Positions 60,234 through 64,000 of a stretch of 64,000 nucleotides of DNA are shown in pieces. The notes under the pieces are model-generated. The model worked only from the letters and a program-made list of their open reading frames with translations, ran no database searches and was not told the DNA's origin. Made by a program: the position numbers and the translations under genes. The DNA is taken from the NCBI RefSeq assembly GCF_002836355.1, contig NZ_PJCA01000028.1, positions 1-64,000 on the forward strand, in the 5' to 3' direction. This DNA comes from Moritella sp. Urea-trap-13. GTDB lineage: Bacteria; Pseudomonadota; Gammaproteobacteria; Enterobacterales; Moritellaceae. Each line of letters begins with the position of its first letter. Position 1 is the stretch's first letter.

Positions 60234-61514
60234 CTAAACCACCTCACCTCGGTATTCAGTGTTTGCTGTTTCTTCCTGGTTGAAGACGGCGAGATCGAGC
60301 TCTCCTTCACTTTTGCCGATTAACAGCGTAACCATCAGATCACCCGTTACATTAACTGTGGTGCGAGCCATATCGAGAATACGATCGATACCGGCAACAA
60401 TGGCAATACCTTCCATAGGCAGTCCAACAGTCGTTAGTACCAGTGATAACATAATAAGCCCAGCCCCCGGTACACCAGCGGTGCCGATAGAGGCAAGCGT
60501 GGCAGTCGCAATAATGGTTAAGTAATCAGCTGTTGAAAGATCAATGCCAAAAGCCTGAGCGACAAATAACGCTAAAACGCCTTGGTAAAGAGCGGTGCCA
60601 TCCATGTTAATGGTTGCGCCCATCGGTAATACAAAGCTTGAAATACTGCGAGATACGCCGAGGTTTTGGGTCGCACATTTAATACTCGCAGGTAAAGTGC
60701 CTGAACTGCTCGTCGTGGTGAAGGCAATGACTTGCGCTTCAATAATACCCTTATAAAAACGTTTCGGATTGAGTCTGCCGAACAGGCCAACCAGACCACC
60801 ACCAAGGAATAACACGTGCAAAATACTCCCGAAATAAACTAAACCGATAACCTTAATCAGTGGCAGTAAAACGTCTAGACCGTATTTCCCAGAAACCCAA
60901 GCCATTAGCGCAAAAACACCATAGGGTGCAAACTTCATCACCAGTTCAGTCATCTTGTACATAGCTTCGGCAAAGCCTTCAAAAACTTTGATCACAGGTT
61001 GGGCTTTTTCACCAACGAGGTTTAAAGCAATACCTAACCCCAGTGCAAAGACGATAATTTGTAAAATGTTACCGGCAGCCAGTGCCCCAATCGGATTTTT
61101 AGGAATAAGTCCGACGAGGGTGTCGAGCAAACTCGGTGCCGATTTCGCTTCATTAGCAACGGATGCCACCATATTAAGGCCAGCACCCGGTTCAAAAAAT
61201 ATCCCTAGGCCGAGTCCAATCGTAATCGCGATAGCCGTCGTCCCAAGATAAAACAGAATAGATTTTAGCCCGATACGGCCCATTTTTGCGGTGTCTTTCA
61301 TCGAGGTAACACCGACGATAAGCGAACAGAATATCAGTGGCACAATCAGCATTTTTATCGCGCTGATAAACAGGGTTCCGATCGGTTTAACGACTTCGGC
61401 ACTGGGACCAAAAGTGGCACCAACAGCGATACCCGCTATCATGCCGATCAAAATTTTAAGCCATAATGGCATCGCTTTAGCTGCGTTTTCTCGTTTTGAT
61501 GTATTGCTATTCAT
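60234..61514 (-). CDS. Dicarboxylate/amino acid:cation symporter, glutamate/aspartate type
   Basis: A 426-residue DAACS-family carrier. The first re-entrant loop holds TTSSSGTLPASIKCA, and MGATINMDGTALYQG is the conserved NMDGT motif. DRILDMARTTVNVTGD has the Asp/Arg pair that in archaeal Glt transporters binds the substrate amino group and side-chain carboxylate. This favours aspartate/glutamate over C4-dicarboxylate only. It lies 41 bases behind aspA, so the two are one operon. Confidence 0.9.
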   Translation of the reverse strand: MNSNTSKRENAAKAMPLWLKILIGMIAGIAVGATFGPSAEVVKPIGTLFISAIKMLIVPLIFCSLIVGVTSMKDTAKMGRIGLKSILFYLGTTAIAITIGLGLGIFFEPGAGLNMVASVANEAKSAPSLLDTLVGLIPKNPIGALAAGNILQIIVFALGLGIALNLVGEKAQPVIKVFEGFAEAMYKMTELVMKFAPYGVFALMAWVSGKYGLDVLLPLIKVIGLVYFGSILHVLFLGGGLVGLFGRLNPKRFYKGIIEAQVIAFTTTSSSGTLPASIKCATQNLGVSRSISSFVLPMGATINMDGTALYQGVLALFVAQAFGIDLSTADYLTIIATATLASIGTAGVPGAGLIMLSLVLTTVGLPMEGIAIVAGIDRILDMARTTVNVTGDLMVTLLIGKSEGELDLAVFNQEETANTEYRGEVV

Positions 61515-61555
61515 GGGTTGTACTTCCTTTTACTTGCTTATCATATTGATTAGGA

Positions 61556-62977
61556 TTAGCTAAATGTTGGGGTTATCAGATTCTTCGGATTGGTGATGGC
61601 AATAAGTTTTTCTTCACTTAAGAGTCCTTCTTCTAGGACAATATCTAATACAGCTCGCCCGCTGCTAAGCGCTAGTTTTGCGATGCGAGAGGCATTTTCA
61701 TACCCGATATAAGGATTTACTGCGGTGATGATGCCAATGCTGTTATCCACCTGAGCACGACAATGTTCGATATTAGCCGTAATGCCTGTAATGCACTTAT
61801 GTTCAAACATATGCATCGCACGGGTTAACAACACAATTGAATCGAGCACGCTATAGGCGATTAAGGGTTCCATCGCATTTAACTGTAACTGCCCCGCTTC
61901 TGCCGCCATGGTGACAGCTAAGTCATGACCAATGATCTTATAAGCGACCTGAGATACCGCCTCTGGGATCACCGGATTGATCTTACCGGGCATAATTGAA
62001 CTGCCAGGTTGTTGCGCAGGTAGGTTTATTTCGCCCAACCCCGCACGCGGCCCCATACTTAATAGCCGTAAATCATTGGCAATTTTGGACAGCTTTATCG
62101 CTAATCGTTTTAACATACTAGAGAAGAGTACAAAGGCCCCCATATCGGAACTTGCTTCGATTAAATCCCCAGCCAATACCATAGGCAAACCAGATAATTC
62201 ACTTAGCGCCTGCACCGCAATTTCGCCAAATTGATGATGTGCATTGATGCCAGTACCAATGGCGGTGCCACCAAGATTCACTTCCGTTAATAGCTCGGAT
62301 AAATGGGCAATACGGTCAACATCTTCATTTAATGTGGTCGCAAATGACCGGAACTCCTGGCCTAACGACATCGGCACTGCATCTTGAAGCTGGGTTCGGC
62401 CCATTTTGATGACATCAGAGAATTCAGCGGCTTTAACAGCCATCGCATCACGCAATGACTTTAAGGAGTCAACTAATGCCCCATGACTCAATAAAATGGC
62501 GAGACGAACCGCAGAGGGGTAAACGTCATTAGTCGATTGAGACATGTTGACATCATCATTCGGGTGTAAATGCTGGTAATCACCCAATGCATAACCCAAA
62601 TTTTGTAAGGCAAGATTGGCGATCACCTCGTTGGCATTCATATTAGTCGAGGTACCAGCGCCCCCCTGGATCATGTCGACCTGAAAAGAATCATGATGTT
62701 GACCCTGTTGCAGCTGCTCACAGGCTGTTTTTATCGCATTAAATTTTTCTGATGATAATAGACCTAGTTGATTGTTCGCTGCCGCGCAAGCTTGCTTTAC
62801 TGTCGCTAAGGCTATAATCATCTCGGGAAAATGGCTGATTGGTACACCACTTAACTTAAAGTTTTCAATGGCTCGACACGTTTGAATACCATATAGCGCA
62901 TCCACAGGAACGGAAGCCTCTCCGAGTAGATCTTTTTCTGTGCGAGTTTGAAAATTTGGTTTAACGCCATTGTTCAT
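61556..62977 (-). CDS. aspA: Aspartate ammonia-lyase
   Basis: A 473-residue member of the fumarase/aspartase superfamily. It resembles E. coli AspA more than FumC: RTEKDLLGEASVPVDALYGIQTCRAIENF, QGGAGTSTNMNANEVIANLAL, MGRTQLQDAVPMSLGQEF and the flexible catalytic loop GSSIMPGKINPV. It splits aspartate into fumarate and ammonia. A GGGGG lies just upstream of the ATG. A sigma-54 type promoter ends about 36 bases before the start codon. First gene of the aspA-symporter operon. Confidence 0.94.
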   Translation of the reverse strand: MNNGVKPNFQTRTEKDLLGEASVPVDALYGIQTCRAIENFKLSGVPISHFPEMIIALATVKQACAAANNQLGLLSSEKFNAIKTACEQLQQGQHHDSFQVDMIQGGAGTSTNMNANEVIANLALQNLGYALGDYQHLHPNDDVNMSQSTNDVYPSAVRLAILLSHGALVDSLKSLRDAMAVKAAEFSDVIKMGRTQLQDAVPMSLGQEFRSFATTLNEDVDRIAHLSELLTEVNLGGTAIGTGINAHHQFGEIAVQALSELSGLPMVLAGDLIEASSDMGAFVLFSSMLKRLAIKLSKIANDLRLLSMGPRAGLGEINLPAQQPGSSIMPGKINPVIPEAVSQVAYKIIGHDLAVTMAAEAGQLQLNAMEPLIAYSVLDSIVLLTRAMHMFEHKCITGITANIEHCRAQVDNSIGIITAVNPYIGYENASRIAKLALSSGRAVLDIVLEEGLLSEEKLIAITNPKNLITPTFS

Positions 62978-63022
62978 ACATGCCCCCTGGGCTATTTATC
63001 ATTATATTAACAATGTGGTTAC

Positions 63023-63040
63023 TTGCACCATTAATGCCAA
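63023..63040 (-). promoter_or_regulatory. Sigma-54 type promoter of aspA
   Basis: On the minus strand: TTGGCATTAATGGTGCAAG. GG (63038-63037) and GC (63026-63025) are separated by exactly 10 bases, as required for -24/-12 promoters, with TTGGCA and TGCA matching the consensus. Predicted transcription begins about 36 bases before the aspA start codon. Confidence 0.75.
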
Positions 63041-63208
63041 CTCGAAATAAAACAGCAAAACACTGAAATGTAACAATTAAATAACTTAAGTCGTTAATTC
63101 AACAAGGTATAACTTTTGTAATAAATTTGTTTAATTACTGCAGATAAAATAATACTCGATGCTATTTTTTAGCTTTTATCAAGTGTTATCATATTGTTAC
63201 AAACAATT

Positions 63209-63240
63209 ATAACTTTGGTTATAGATATAACTAAGGTTAT
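63209..63240. promoter_or_regulatory. Pair of ATAAC-N4-GTTAT palindromes (candidate operators)
   Basis: ATAACTTTGGTTAT (63209-63222) and ATAACTAAGGTTAT (63227-63240) are perfect 5+5 palindromes with 18-base centre spacing. A related ATAACTTTTGTAAT lies at 63109-63122. They sit between divergent aspA and hpd and could bind a dimeric regulator of either gene. Confidence 0.55.
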
Positions 63241-63404
63241 GAAGGTAAAGTGAAAAAAACCTCGCGTAATCACATTGTCGATGGTTAATCGTGACCACCA
63301 AAGGAGCAAATGTAGATCAGCTCTTTTAAAGCCGTTATTAGGCAGATTCACCATAAATCGTCCATACTAGCTCTAGGTTCCTATTAAATTTGTAGGCTGG
63401 TTTG

Positions 63405-63430
63405 TACCTCCAAAGTCTGCACAGGAGGTA
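63405..63430 (+). other. Hairpin sequestering the hpd ribosome binding site
   Basis: TACCTCC (63405-63411) is the exact complement of GGAGGTA (63424-63430), which is the hpd Shine-Dalgarno sequence, with a 12-base loop. Folded, it would hide the ribosome binding site. Confidence 0.55.
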
Positions 63431-63432
63431 AT

Positions 63433-64000
63433 ATGGGTCATGCGTATGATTATACTAAACAAGAGTTTAGTAACCCTGCTGGCACCGAAGGCTTCGAATT
63501 TGTCGAATTCACGTCCCCCGATCCAACACAACTCGCTACGCTTTTCAAACAATTGGGCTTCCACGCTTTTGCCCAACATCAAACACGTCCATTAACTTGG
63601 TTTAAGCAAGGTGACATTCATTTTTTGGTAAGTACCGAAGGTCGTGGTTTCGCCTCTGAATTCTCGCAACAGCACGGCCCTTCCGCCTGTGCGATGGGGT
63701 TCAAAGTCAGCGACGCCGACAAAGCCTATCAACATGCAATTAGCCGTGAAGCGCAACCGTGTAAACGTAAAATCCTCGAGTTCGGTGTGCCAGCGATTTA
63801 TGGCATTGGCGAGAGTCTGCTGTATTTAGTCGATGACGATGTCAGAAAAAGGCTTTATCAGGAACAATTTAAATTAACAGGTGAGACTGAGCAGCCTGCA
63901 AAATCTGCCGGACTGACTTATATCGACCATCTCACTCATAATGTACATAATGGCCACATGGATACCTGGTCAGAATTTTATGAACGGGTATTTAACTTCC
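63433..64000 (+). CDS. hpd: 4-hydroxyphenylpyruvate dioxygenase (5' part, runs off the window)
   Basis: The first 189 codons of an HPPD-type dioxygenase, open at the right edge. NPAGTEGFEFVEFTSPDPTQLATLFKQLGF, FKQGDIHFLVSTEGRG, FGVPAIYGIGESLLYLVD and the iron-ligand segment YIDHLTHNVHNGHMDTW identify it. It turns 4-hydroxyphenylpyruvate into homogentisate in tyrosine breakdown. A perfect AGGAGGT lies just before the ATG. Homogentisate pathway genes are expected beyond the edge. Confidence 0.92.
   Translation, partial: MGHAYDYTKQEFSNPAGTEGFEFVEFTSPDPTQLATLFKQLGFHAFAQHQTRPLTWFKQGDIHFLVSTEGRGFASEFSQQHGPSACAMGFKVSDADKAYQHAISREAQPCKRKILEFGVPAIYGIGESLLYLVDDDVRKRLYQEQFKLTGETEQPAKSAGLTYIDHLTHNVHNGHMDTWSEFYERVFNF

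Larger units (their letters stand above)
62978..63432. promoter_or_regulatory. Divergent aspA / hpd control region
   Basis: 455 bases with no convincing ORF. It holds the sigma-54 type promoter for aspA, repeated ATAAC-N4-GTTAT palindromes and a long leader before hpd that ends in a hairpin over the ribosome binding site. Within the leader an AAAGGAG is followed by ATG-TAG (63310-63315), a start-stop pair of unclear meaning. Confidence 0.7.

Noticed and set aside
61556-62977. Class II fumarase as identity for the lyase gene
   Set aside because: N-terminal and substrate-loop segments follow aspartase more closely than FumC, and the neighbouring amino acid carrier and sensor support aspartase.

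Overview
The window looks like a chromosomal segment of a cold-water marine gammaproteobacterium, most likely Moritella or a close relative. This is inferred from moderately AT-rich DNA, from proteins close to Vibrio, Shewanella and Escherichia orthologues, and from conserved gene neighbourhoods (lexA-plsB-ubiA-ubiC, rpmB-rpmG-mutM-coaD, coaBC-dut-slmA, rph-pyrE, fieF-cpxRA). No tRNA gene, insertion sequence, CRISPR array or prophage was recognised.

Layout. 1-420 is the P1/P2 promoter region and leader of a ribosomal RNA operon reading leftwards; the 16S gene itself starts just outside the window. 0.5-2.5 kb holds a glycosyltransferase and a polysaccharide-deacetylase-fold protein that has lost its active-site residues. 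2.7-8.7 kb is housekeeping (rraA, zapB, cysE, fieF, cpxRA with a CpxR box but no cpxP, trmL). 8.8-10.9 kb encodes glutathione-dependent formaldehyde detoxification. 11-12.5 kb is dinF. 12.5-18.9 kb is a compact chemosensory operon (STAS-cheY-cheA-cheW-cheR-cheB-mcp). 19-24.6 kb is lexA, plsB, ubiA, ubiC and a FliL-like gene. 24.7-33 kb centres on LPS inner core synthesis (hldE, waaA, kdkA, a heptosyltransferase-family gene, a CDP-glycerol glycerophosphotransferase-like gene) with glpE, glpG and coaD. 33-38.5 kb is mutM, rpmG, rpmB, radC, coaBC, dut and slmA.

38.5-47.9 kb is the most distinctive region: an agmatine deiminase pathway island. It has a TetR regulator, two near-identical agmatine/putrescine-type APC permeases, an intact agmatine deiminase, a decayed second agmatine deiminase, putrescine carbamoyltransferase, carbamate kinase, and a 410-residue protein made of three tandem RidA domains. 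Agmatine would be imported, converted to carbamoylputrescine and then to putrescine plus carbamoyl phosphate, which yields ATP. The duplicated permease units carry matching upstream DNA with a shared palindromic element.

48-54.9 kb has pyrE and rph with an attenuator between them, yicC, a membrane diguanylate cyclase between two copies of the same hairpin, an ascorbate-type PTS (IIB-IIC-IIA) and a small protein with a phage-type module. 55-63 kb is an acidic amino acid island: aspartase, a glutamate/aspartate-type symporter, malic enzyme and a histidine kinase/NtrC-family regulator pair. A sigma-54 type promoter lies directly upstream of aspA. The window ends inside hpd (4-hydroxyphenylpyruvate dioxygenase), whose strong ribosome binding site can fold into a hairpin.
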